Origin: Malaya genurostris
Lineage: Eukaryota > Arthropoda > Insecta > Diptera > Culicidae
Length of the DNA: 64,000 nt
Direction of reading: 5' to 3'
Assembly: GCF_030247185.1 (NCBI RefSeq)
Contig: NC_080571.1
Location: 2,100,001 to 2,164,000, forward strand
The stretch's first letter is position 1. Each line of letters opens with the position of its first letter. The notes beneath the pieces were generated by a model that saw nothing but the letters and a program-made list of their open reading frames with translations, ran no database searches and was not told the DNA's origin. Below, piece after piece: positions 45,669 to 55,439 of this stretch. The position numbers and the translations under genes were made by a program.

Positions 45669-48600
45669 TTAAATTGGAACTCCAATGGATTTAATGAAAT
45701 GATAAAGAAGTTTCATGTATGGAAGGTCACGACAAGCAAGAATTTCGCGAACTGGGACATTGGATAGTCTACCTTGGGTACGCAAGGAATTTATTAGTTG
45801 AGATCTGACATCACGAAACTCCACGCATGTCCAAACAACATGGTCAATATCGCGGTAACCTTCGCCGCAAGCACAATGATTAGTCTCGGAAAATCCAATT
45901 CGAAGGAGATGTGCATCTAACGTGTAGTGATTGGACATGAGTCTGGACATCACACGAATGAAATCTCTACTCACATCCAGTCCCCTGAACCATGCCTTTG
46001 TCGATATTTTAGGAATAATTGAGTGCATCCACCGACCCAGATCATCTTTATCCCAAGAAGCTTGCCAGCTGGCAAGTGTTCTTTGGCGAAACGCGCTATA
46101 GAATTCGTTGAAAGCAATCGGTCTCTCATAAATTTCACCCTCAATAGCACCACGTTTGGCTAAAATATCGGCTCTTTCATTGCCTGGAATGGAGCAATGA
46201 GCCGGAACCCAAACTATTGTGATTAGATAATTATTATTCAATATGTCGTTCAGACACTGTTTTATTTTACCCAAGAAAAACGGTTCATTTTTGCCAGCAG
46301 CGTTTGAGCGAATGGCTTCAATTGCACTCAGACTATCTGTGAAGAGGAAATAATGGTTTGGAGATAATGTGACGATTACATTCAAGCTATAATGAACTGC
46401 TGCTAACTCTGCTATATAAACAGATGCAGGTTCTTGAAGCTTGAATGAGGCCGAAACATTATTGTTGAACATACCAAACCCTGTCGCTTCTTCCATTCGC
46501 GATCCGTCCGTGTAAAACATTTTCTCAGAGTTAATATGCCTGAACTTACTTGAAAATATTTTTGGGATTTCCATAGAGCGTAGGTGGTCCGGGATTCCAC
46601 GCACTTCGCGCTGCATGGATGTGTCGAAAAATAAAGTTGAGTCAGGTACATTTAGGAGGCTGACACGGATAGGAATATATCTTGAAGGGTTGATTTCCTG
46701 TGACATATGGTTAAAATATACTGTCATGAATTTTGTTTGAGATCGAAGCTCGACTAGTCGTTCGAAATTATTAATTACCATGGGATTCAGCACATCACAT
46801 CTTATTAGCAGGCGTGATGAAAGCTCCCAAAATCGATCTTTTAATGGAAGAACTCCCGCCAGAACTTCAAGACTCATTGTATGTGTCGAATGCATGCAGC
46901 CTAAAGCAATTCGCAAACAACGGTACTGAATTCGCTCAAGTTTGATAATATGAGAATTTGCAGCGGAACGAAAACAAACGCATCCATATTCCATCACTGA
47001 AAGTATCGTTGTCTGATACAATTTTATTAGATCTTGCGGATGAGCACCCCACCAAGACCCTGTTATTGTTCGAAGAAAATTTACTCTGTTGGCATTTCGT
47101 TATCAGATACCTAATGTGTCCTCCCCACGTGCATTTGGAATCAAACCACACCCCGAGGTATTTGAAAGTCAAAACCTGTTCGATTATTCTTCCCATCATA
47201 TGAAGCTGAAGTTGCGCGGGATCATGCTTTTTTGAAAAGACGACCAGCTCTGTTTTCTCCGCAGAGAATTCGATACCAAGATGAACAGCCCAAACGGACA
47301 ATTTATCTAAGGTATCTTGCAATGGTTTTTGCAGATCAATAGCTTTGGATCCAGTAACTGAAACCACGCCATCATCTGCCAATTGTCTTAGTGTACATGG
47401 GGTTACTAGACAGCTGTCAATGTCATTCACGTAAAAATTATAGAGGAGCGGACTGAGGCATGAGCCTTGCGGGAGACCCATGTAGCTAATTCTGATTGTT
47501 GCCAAATCGCCATGTGAAAAATGCATGCGTTTCTCTGACAAAAGGTTGTGCAAATAATTATTTATAACCGCTGGGAGTACATGTTGGTGGAGCTTGTCTG
47601 AAAGAACATCAATGGAAACTGAATCAAATGCTCCTTTAATGTCTAAAAATACAGATGCCATTTGTTGCTTTTGAGCGAAGGCAATTTGGATGTCAGACGA
47701 AAGTAATGCAAGGCAATCATTCGTCCCTTTATTTCTACGGAAGCCAAACTGAGTATCTGACAACAAACCGTTCGTCTCGACCCAAGTGTCGAGACGTCGT
47801 AGAATAATTTTTTCGAACAATTTTCTGATGCAGGACAACATCGCAATGGGTCTATATGAGTTGTGATTGGAAGCTGGTTTCCCCGGCTTTTGAATGGCGA
47901 TAACTTTCACTTGTCTCCAGTCAGGTGGAACAATATTTTGCTCAAGAAACTTGTTGAACAATTCCAACAAACGTCTTTTTGCGAGGTCGGGCAGATTCTT
48001 CACCAAGTTGAATTTAATTCTGTCCAATCCAGGAGCGTTATTGTTACAAGACATGAGTGCTATGGAAAATTCCATCATTGAAAAGGGGCTATCAATGGAA
48101 TCATCATTTGAAGAAGACTCCCTAACAATGCTATGCGTAGGAACGGAATCTGGACAAACTTTCCTCGCAAAATCAAATATCCATCGATTCGAGTACTCCT
48201 CACTCTCATTTCCTACGTTACGATTCCTCATTCGTCTGGCCGTATTCCAAAGAGTGCTCATTGAGGTTTCTCTTGACAAACCTTCCACAAAATGTCTCCA
48301 ATAGCTGTATTTCTTAACCCGAAGTATGTTCTTGTACTTGGTTTCTAAAACCAAGAATTTTTCAAAATTCTGAGGAGTTCCTCCTCCTCGTTTTAAAAAC
48401 GTCTTGAAAGCATTTTGTTTCGCGTGTTTAGCATCTGAGCACTCCTTGTCCCACCAAGGATTTGGAGGTCTTCTGTTAGACGATGGACCAAGAAATCGTT
48501 TGGTTTGGGCTTGTTCTGCGGCCTCCAGAATCGAACAAACGAGGAAGTCATATTCTTCAAGTGGGGGAAGCTCTTCCATTGAAGTTAAGACACTTGAAAT

Positions 48601-49359
48601 ATTACTTTGGTATTTAATCCAGTCAATATTTTTTGTCAAATCATATGGAATATTAACTGAATTAGCAATGCCTTTGTTACTGCTAATTGAGATGATGATT
48701 GGTAAATGATCGCTACCATGTAAATCAGGAAATACTTTCCAGGTGCAATCTAGTCGAATTGAAGTCGAACAAAGAGATAAATCTAATGCACTTGGACGTG
48801 CAGGAGGTCTTGGGATCCGTGTCATGCTACCCATATTTAGTACCGTCATGCTAAAATTGTCGCAAATATTATATATTAGAGATGATCTGCTATCATTGTA
48901 AACGGAACCCCACATCATTCCGTGCGAATTGAAATCTCCTAAAATCAAACGTGGAGCAGGAAGGGCTTCGACAATTTCATTAAGCTGTCGTTGTCCAACT
49001 TGAGCTCTTGGAGGAATATATACCGAAGCAATGCAAATGTCCTTTCCTTTAATGTTTATTTGACAAGCAACAACTTCTATACTAGAAGTCGAAGGAATGT
49101 TTAATCTATAAAAGGAATAACATTTCTTAATTCCTAAAAGCACTCCACCATACGGGGAGTCTCTGTCGAGACGTATAATGTTAAAGTCATTAAAATTTAA
49201 GGCTATGTTTGATGTAAGCCATGTTTCGCACAAAGCAAATACATCACATTTTTGACTATGCAACAAAACTTTAAATGAATCAAGTTTTGGCATGATGCTT
49301 CGACAATTCCACTGCAGGACAGTGATTGAATCATTTGCGGCGGATGATAAATTATCCAT
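45669..49359 (-). pseudogene. I-clade LINE ORF2 (endonuclease-RT-RNase H), single frameshift
   Basis: ATG at 49359-49357 overlaps the ORF1 stop by 8 nt (ATGGATAA). N-terminal endonuclease: VLQWNCRSIMPKLDSF, CETWLTSN, GDFNSHGMMWGS, GSDHLPIIISI. RT: NSYRPIAMLSCIRKLFEKII, FLDIKGAFDSVSIDVL, GLPQGSCLSPLLYNFYVNDI, and catalytic QLADDGVVSV. RNase H: FYTDGSRMEEATGFGMF, YIAELAAVHYSL, FLFTDSLSAIEAI, and VWVPAHCSIPGNERAD. A C-terminal Cys/His cluster CACGEGYRDIDHVVWTC follows. After KCQQ near 47088-47093 the frame shifts: comparison with the fragment at 35210-35225 shows 2 nt missing there. The remaining sequence to GVPI and the stop is open. Full length would be about 1,230 residues. It cleaves target DNA and primes reverse transcription. 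Confidence 0.88.
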
Positions 49360-50665
49360 CAAATGATACAAAACCTGAAAGAGCTGGCCATTGAGCTGAT
49401 AACTGTTTCAAAAAAGTTCTAGCTATTGGAAGGAATGCTGTTATGATGGTCTTTAGAGGTTCAGAAATATTGAATGCAGCGAAAATCCATTCTACAATTT
49501 CCGAAAATTTCAGTAATCCTGTTGGTGAATGTGAAATGGAGCCCACTGGATTATTGTCTTTTCTTGAGCTAGTTCCTGGATTGGTTTGTGAATTTGACAA
49601 ACCAGGAGGCACAGTTTTTGGTTTTAAATTTGGCTTTTTAGCTTTAACACGGGGATCTTTTTTTGAAGGTATGATTTTAGGTGTCTTTTTTGGTATTTTG
49701 TGGTTTGTTAATCTCCTCTTAACAGACCCTTGAGGAGTGACAAACGAGGTATCTTCACTATTTCCGTCAGAGTCAGATTCCTCTGGCTCCGCAAGATTTG
49801 AAAAACCGTTTTCGGTTTCCAAAGGGGAGACATGTATGACCGTTTTGAGCATTTCTGCATATGTGCGCTTAGACCGTGCTTTTAAAGAAAGCTTCATTTT
49901 GTCTTTACGCAGCTTAAATGCAGCGCACACTGAAAGATCATCATGAGGGCTTTCCCCACAATAAACACATTTTTCAACATCTTTATCGCAAAGATTATCC
50001 TTATGAGGCCCTTGACATTTGATACATTTGGACTTATTACTACAGTAAGTAGCTGTATGTCCGAATTTTTTACAGTTCGTGCAATTCATAACATGCGGTA
50101 CGAAAAGCCGAACAGGAAGACGAATTTTATCGATATAGACATGGCTAGGCAATGCAGATCCGGCAAATGTTACGCGAAACGAATCTGAGGGACGATAAGA
50201 CTTTTTTCCATCGACAATAGATGCTGAGTACAATTGTTTGCACTCGAGTATCTTAACTCCCTCAAGCATGGAGTTTTTAAAACGGCCAACTCCATTTTTA
50301 AGTAAATCATCTGCTGTCAGACTTGCTTCAGTCACAACACCGTCAATTTCTACCTCCTTCGATGGAATGTAAACTCGATATTCAATAGCAAATAATTTAC
50401 AGGTTACAATATCGTTTGCCTGTTTCAAGTCGTTAACTACAACTCGAATTTTATCTCTATTAACCTTACAGATTTCTTTAACTTCAGAGAAATGTGATGT
50501 CAAATCCTTTGTAATTTGCATCAAGTTTAAAATCTTTTCTTTTTTTCGAAGATAGACTATCCATGGCCCAGTGGTACCCTGTGGATAATGTTTAGCCCTC
50601 GGAGTATTTAAACTTTTACTAGTATCCGGAATCGGATTCGGATGATCTTCCATGAGATCATCCAT
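49352..50665 (-). CDS. I-clade LINE ORF1 (nucleic-acid-binding gag-like protein)
   Basis: 437 aa, uninterrupted. An N-terminal RNA-binding-like region (residues 33-190: GPWIVYLRKKEKILNLMQIT, FRVTFAGSALPSHVYI, LPVRLFVPHVMNC) is followed by three zinc knuckles: C195-C198-H203-C208, C214-C217-H221-C226 and C233-C236-H241-C247. A Lys/Pro-rich basic tail (about 310-370) and a hydrophobic C-terminus follow. This is the I-element ORF1 plan; the protein coats element RNA to form the transposition particle. The stop overlaps the ORF2 start by 8 nt, suggesting termination-reinitiation. The intact frame, together with nearly intact ORF2, implies recent activity of the family. Confidence 0.87.
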   Translation of the reverse strand: MDDLMEDHPNPIPDTSKSLNTPRAKHYPQGTTGPWIVYLRKKEKILNLMQITKDLTSHFSEVKEICKVNRDKIRVVVNDLKQANDIVTCKLFAIEYRVYIPSKEVEIDGVVTEASLTADDLLKNGVGRFKNSMLEGVKILECKQLYSASIVDGKKSYRPSDSFRVTFAGSALPSHVYIDKIRLPVRLFVPHVMNCTNCKKFGHTATYCSNKSKCIKCQGPHKDNLCDKDVEKCVYCGESPHDDLSVCAAFKLRKDKMKLSLKARSKRTYAEMLKTVIHVSPLETENGFSNLAEPEESDSDGNSEDTSFVTPQGSVKRRLTNHKIPKKTPKIIPSKKDPRVKAKKPNLKPKTVPPGLSNSQTNPGTSSRKDNNPVGSISHSPTGLLKFSEIVEWIFAAFNISEPLKTIITAFLPIARTFLKQLSAQWPALSGFVSFDG

Positions 50666-51327
50666 TACATTAAATTTTTTTTTTGTAAATTAATAATACC
50701 AAAATAAAAACTTATGTTTAGTAAAATTTCAGATATAAGAAATAAAAAATAAATTAAATTAAATCTACCTTGTAGCTGATGTCTCTGTTCCTTTATCGTG
50801 AAGAACGACGTGAAGCTCTTCCAACGATTTCCAATTGGCAGTCTTTTGCTGTTTCCAATTGGCAGTCTTCTGTCGTTTACTGCTATCTCAGTTGCTCTGC
50901 CGTCGTTGTGAACACCACTGCACTTGCTGTACCTGACCCCAGGTACAGTCCTTTTGCTCTTGGTGGCGATCAAATGCGATGCTTGCAGTGTAGCACCTCG
51001 CGATATATGCCGTCTCTTTTGATCCTACGCAGCGTACAAATTCTGGTACCTGGTAGATCAGCACTGGGTTGCTTTAGCACCTCTGTGCCTTTGCACCCCT
51101 TCGTCTTCGCACCTTTATGCGATGGCACCTCTGTGACTCGTCACTTCTATGCTCTCGCACCTCTGTGTATCTACACCTCTGTGCGTATGAACGGGATGGC
51201 CTTCGTTGCTAGCTTTCCAGTCGGGAAACGCCCCGAATATTGCGTTTGCTATGGGCAGTTTAACTACCTGAAGCTTAGAATTGTCTCGGTAGCAGCCGTT
51301 AACTCACGAGCCAGTACAATCGAAACA

Positions 51328-51361
51328 CAACCTCTTCGCTTGAATGGTTTTTACTGAATGA
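51328..51361 (-). promoter_or_regulatory. Internal LINE promoter: initiator and DPE
   Basis: The element's 5' end on the minus strand begins TCATTC, an exact match to the TCAKTY initiator. With the A (51359) as +1, positions +28 to +32 (51332-51328) read GGTTG, matching the RGWYV downstream promoter element at its strict spacing. Internal Inr/DPE promoters are known for I and jockey elements. Activity is inferred. Confidence 0.6.
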
Positions 51362-51375
51362 TTTCGTAACATTTA
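51362..51375. repeat. Right copy of 14-bp target-site duplication
   Basis: TTTCGTAACATTTA, identical to 45333-45346. It marks the LINE 5' border; the EcKL-4 start codon follows 52 nt later. Confidence 0.9.
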
Positions 51376-51414
51376 GTTACCGTTCACTTTTGAGATGGGT
51401 TGCACAAGGTAATC

Positions 51415-51419
51415 TCAGT
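51415..51419 (+). promoter_or_regulatory. Possible EcKL-4 initiator TCAGT
   Basis: TCAGT lies 9 nt before the start codon, downstream of the LINE insertion. If used, the leader would be about 11 nt. This is speculative, because the natural upstream sequence has been displaced. Confidence 0.25.
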
Positions 51420-51427
51420 GACGCGCG

Positions 51428-52712
51428 ATGTGTGATATTAATCACCTGCCGTATTTGCGCGACCGACTCAATCAGGTGGCACAGCGGGAAGGTTTCTCCC
51501 CTGGGGGATACTCGATCGATTTAGGCTCCAACGGGAGTTCTGTGCTAAGCGACGGTTGTCTAAGCAGTATCATCCGGGTACGTATCACGGAAGCCGATCG
51601 TGAGCTGGTACTTCTGTGTAAAATACCATCGGCAAATAACGAACGAAGATCACAAGGAATGAGTTTGTTTGAGCGTGAGTCCCGAGTTTATAACGAGTTT
51701 CTACCGATGGCTTTCGAGTTGCAACGTCGCAAATGTTTGACCACTGAAAACGGTGGATTTTTCAACGTACCAAGATGTTTCGATGCGTTTTGCATTCCAG
51801 AGAGATTGGAGGCGTTGATTGTTATGGAAGATCTTAGATCGAGAGATTTTCGAATGTGGGATAAATTAAAACCAGTAGATTTTCAACATGCAAAATTGGT
51901 GTTCGAGTACTTGGGAAAGTTACATGCGATCTCGTTTGCCCTCAGAGATCAACAACCGAACGATTTTAGAAGGCTATCGCACTATCAGGACCCCATGTTG
52001 ATTGCACTTCGTGAAGGAGAAGTGTTCGTAAATATGTTGAAAACCATGTTCGATCGGATCGGTAACTGCTTGGAGCCGCATGAGTTACAAGCCAGATTAA
52101 AGATCCTTCAAATTAAGGCGAATTTGAAGGATGAATTGCAGCGATGTGTTAGCGCGGAATTGGCGGAACCTTTTGCTGTTTTAGGGCACGGAGATTTCAG
52201 GATCAATAATTTTATGTTCACTTACGACGCAGACGTAAGTTTGGTACTTTAATGAATGTGTTTCAAACAAACGCTTTCAAGGTTTTATCTTCCAGAGTAA
52301 AACACCACGAGAAGTAGCGTTTGTTGATTGGCAACTTTGTCGGTATGGATCGCCAGCAATTGATCTAGTTTGTTTTATGTTCCTTTGCACAGATGATCGA
52401 TTTCGAGCGTCATACTATTCTGATCTCCTGAGTGTTTACTACCGATCTTTGGATTGTCATCTCACCAAATTAGGAGGGAATCCGGCAAAACAATTTCCAC
52501 AAAACGAACTGGAACAACAGTTGAAAAAGTTTGGCAAATTTGGACTGATCATGGCGATACTGATATTACCGATTCTTTGTCCGGCGGTCAAAAATCCAGA
52601 TTTGAACCACACCAAAACTGACGCGAAACCACACGAGGAAACCATTTCCGTAGATTATCGGAAAAGAATGAGCCATGTGATACGGGATCTGATTAAGCTT
52701 GAATATATTTAA
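51428..52712 (+). CDS. EcKL-4: EcKinase-like protein with altered catalytic loop
   Basis: Exons 51428-52234 (269 codons) and 52296-52712 (138 codons plus TAA), with a 61-nt phase-0 intron, giving 407 aa. Motifs: NGSSVLSDGCLSSIIRV (35-51), putative ATP-binding K65 in LLCKIPS, E84 in ERESRVY, hinge MEDL (133-136), catalytic HGDFRINN (H254, D256, N261), and DWQ (280-282). The usual Cys-Trp after HGD is Phe-Arg here; the catalytic Asp and metal-binding Asn are kept. Its final residues are LEYI rather than YGYL, and the region after ILPILC is short. The reading frame is intact. The promoter is split by a 6-kb LINE. It could be a functional diverged kinase or a gene whose expression is now impaired. 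Confidence 0.9.
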
Positions 52713-52779
52713 ATCTATCGTCTAGTAATAGTCGTTCCATGACCCGAAAACGAACCTAACACTTTCGAGTAGAGAGTTT

Positions 52780-53110
52780 TATTTTGAATTCAGATCTGAT
52801 TTATAGACCGGAATTATTAAACCCGAATCGAAAGGTTTTTTTATACGAGCTAACTCTAGATTCTGGATCTAAATTCTACACTTGGAACTGGATTTTGAAC
52901 CTGAATTCTGAAACTGGACGTAGATTTTTTTACCTGGCCTGGATGTATATTCGGGACCGGAATTTGCAAACCTTGATTTTAGACCTGGGTCTGGATTTTC
53001 GCCCAAAACCCTGGACTTTGATTATAGACCAGTTTTTGGAATAAAATCTGAACCTGGATTCTAGATCTGAGCCTGGATTCAAGACCTGGATCTGGATTTT
53101 GAGTTCTGTC
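52780..53110. repeat. Degenerate CTGGATTTTGAA-type minisatellite
   Basis: About 330 bp 3' of EcKL-4 is built of drifting 10-14 bp units: GATCTGGATTTTGA, GACCTGGGTCTGGATTTT, GAACCTGGATTCTAGATCTG, TTCAAGACCTGGATCTGG. Units alternate purine-rich GACCTGGA and AT-rich TTTTGA. The open frame across it is a repeat artefact. Confidence 0.65.
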
Positions 53111-53363
53111 TATCCAGAACCAGAAGTAGAATCTGGACAAAATTCAATAGTCGATTTATGAACCAAAATATCTTTTCCTTGAATCTAAGTATGCAAAAAT
53201 AATTTCAGCGGTTTCGGAGAAAATCGAGTGCACCTTTTAAATTTTCTCCTACACATTTTACCTCGTTATTCCGGAGCTGGAAATCGGTTTCGGGTAAAAT
53301 TTCGTAGCAGGCTATGTAATTATAAAAAGTTTCATTCCGTAACTGGAAGTCCAGATATGTATT
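53111..53363. other. Dispersed-repeat copy, no gene
   Basis: GAACCAGAAGTAGAATCTGG and GGAGCTGGAAATCGGTTTCG identify another degraded copy of the dispersed repeat. Confidence 0.45.
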
Positions 53364-54572
53364 GAAGATGTATTGAAAATAAGATATCCACATACGTGTG
53401 TGTTGTACGCATGTATTTGTGATGGTTTTTTATGCTTAGATCACAGCTTGCTGTGCGTTAGGTTGTCAACTTTCGTTTGTTTACTTGTTTGTGCGGTTGA
53501 AATTCTGCGTTTTCAAAATGTCGCGTATTGAAAAGAAAGTGAAAATTAGGGTTCTGGACACATGGCTAAGTGAGAAGGGTATTACTACGCGAAAATTGGC
53601 AAAGCGGTTTGGAAGTCATCATGCCAGTCATTAATAAGTTTGGGAAACACTTTTATTTGGATGAGCTACCAGGAAGAGGCAGAAAACCCGTTTCTTCCAA
53701 TCCAAAACTGGACCCGAAAGTGGTATTTGTCCAAAAAAGCAGGAACGAGTGTCGGAATGATCCAGCGTATCAAGAGGCAAAATCACCTGAAGACCTACAA
53801 GAAGTAGAAAATCTCGAAACAAAGTGTAGAACAGAAGAAGCGAGCAGCAACAAGGGCCCGGAAATTGTATTCGCGTCTTTTGCAGTGTCTGGATGCATGC
53901 GTTTTGATGGACGATGAGACTTATGGAAAGGAGGACTCAAAAACCCTTTCAGGTCCACAATACTTTACTGCCGTCGTAGGAGAAGATGTGAGCGAAGCGG
54001 ACAGGTCGATTCAAGTGGAGAAATTCGGTTGAAAGGTACTGGTATTGCAAGCAATATGTTCCTATGGTTCGAAGTCAACCATTTTTTACGCTACCGGAAC
54101 TATAAATGCAGAAATCCATCGATCTGAGTGTCTTCAGAAGAGATTACTGCCTTTATATAAGAAGCATAGTACACCTTCACTGTTTTGGCCGGATTTAGCG
54201 TCGGCTCACTATGCCAAAACCACTCTCTATTGGCTTGCGGAAAAGGGTATAAATTTCGTTGAGAAAAATATCAATCCACTCATCGAACGTTACTGAGCAA
54301 TCGTGAAAAGGGTCTTCAAGAAGACTGGTAAGACAGCTGGGAACATGCCGGAGTTCAAAAAAATTTGGGCTCAAGCGTCCAAAAAATGCGATGCAACACT
54401 TGTCCGGAACTTGATGAAGAGCGTTCGATCAAAAGTTTGAAAATTCGTGAAGTAATAACTTAAATTTCATCCGGTTTTCATTATGCTTAAGTTTAACCTC
54501 GTACAATAAAGGATCTATTTTTAGTTTGAATAAAATATCGGTTGTGGATAGCTTATTTTCGATACATTCCTT
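53364..54572 (+). pseudogene. ITmDD37E mariner-like transposon copy c, near full length
   Basis: About 1.2 kb. The left end is diverged (GAAGATGTATTGAAAATAAG) and the right end inverse (GCTTATTTTCGATACATTCC). The transposase starts at ATG 53518 (MSRIEKKVKIRVLDTWLSEK). It is frameshifted near 53620, has a deletion after LDPKVV near 53730, and shifts again near 53910 at the first catalytic Asp (MDDETY). The C-terminal half encodes FWPDLASAHYAKTTLYWLAE and VEKNINP, then loses the block PICPQLRP before IERY. The fullest copy here, but clearly dead. Confidence 0.82.
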
Positions 54573-55439
54573 CAAATTCAATAGCAGATCTTTTATTTGA
54601 CTCTAAGTTTACCGAAATTAGACAAGCCAGCTCTGAGAAAATTTAGTGCACATTTGCGTCACATTTCAGACATTTGTGACCTCGACAAACTGAATCGAAT
54701 GGTATTACCTTTCTGTATGAGAATGATAAAAATATACATATGATGAATTTCGCGCGAACCAGAGAACCACCCTCTCAGATTTTAATAAACCTTTCTTGGC
54801 GTGTTTGTCATAAAAAGCGATTTTTCATACCTTGTTTTTTATAAAAATGAACAAGACTGTCTTTTGAAAAGGGTAAAACATTTTTAATTCTTTAAAAAAT
54901 TGTTGCTCAAGTGATTTCCATCGGATCTTTTAAGGAAAAAAACTCTCTAACAAAAATGATTTATTGTCTAAACTGATTTTTTTATCCAGTGTCTTTTTAT
55001 CGTAAAATAAGCTAAAGTCATAAGAATACAAGATTTAAATAAAACTCAATTTGTGAGAAAATTTCACCGAATGCCCTATTACTAGTTTGCCGATATTTGC
55101 AGAAAATTTTAGTACTGGATAAGAAAAAGATTTCGGTAAAATGAACTTGATTCCCATCATAATGGTTCATCTGACAATATATGGAAGTTTGGTAGGGAGA
55201 ATATTCCGATTCTAGAAATGAGTAAAACGAGTCATGATTTAGGGAAAATAATACATTTTCATGTTATGATAATACACCATGATTGAAACTTCTTGGATCT
55301 TGATCCATTTGGACTGATTTCGCTGAAATTTAAAGGTAACGCACTTGACGTTGTTGGGTATAACTTCAGGCGTGTTTCTGCTATGTTGATAATTTTTGCA
55401 ATATAAATTCAGGCGTTATATTTTAAAATATGAAGATTT
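54573..55439. other. Intergenic, no gene recognised
   Basis: 54580-54730 is a dispersed-repeat copy. The rest is AT-rich without coding or repeat structure I can name. Confidence 0.5.

Larger units (their letters stand above)
45347..51361 (-). mobile_element. Nearly intact I-clade (MosquI-like) LINE, 6,015 bp
   Basis: Bounded by an exact 14-bp duplication. It reads on the minus strand: 5' leader (51361-50666), ORF1 (50665-49352), ORF2 (49359-45669), a 3' region of about 320 bp, and a terminal A run. The order endonuclease, RT, RNase H plus a three-knuckle ORF1 is that of the I clade, described in Aedes as MosquI. ORF1 is intact and ORF2 carries one visible lesion. The 5' end lies only 67 bp upstream of the EcKL-4 start codon and is transcribed away from it. 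Confidence 0.9.

Noticed and set aside
49443..50188. Plus-strand frames opposite LINE ORF1
   Set aside because: They are shadows of the long, domain-bearing minus-strand ORF1.
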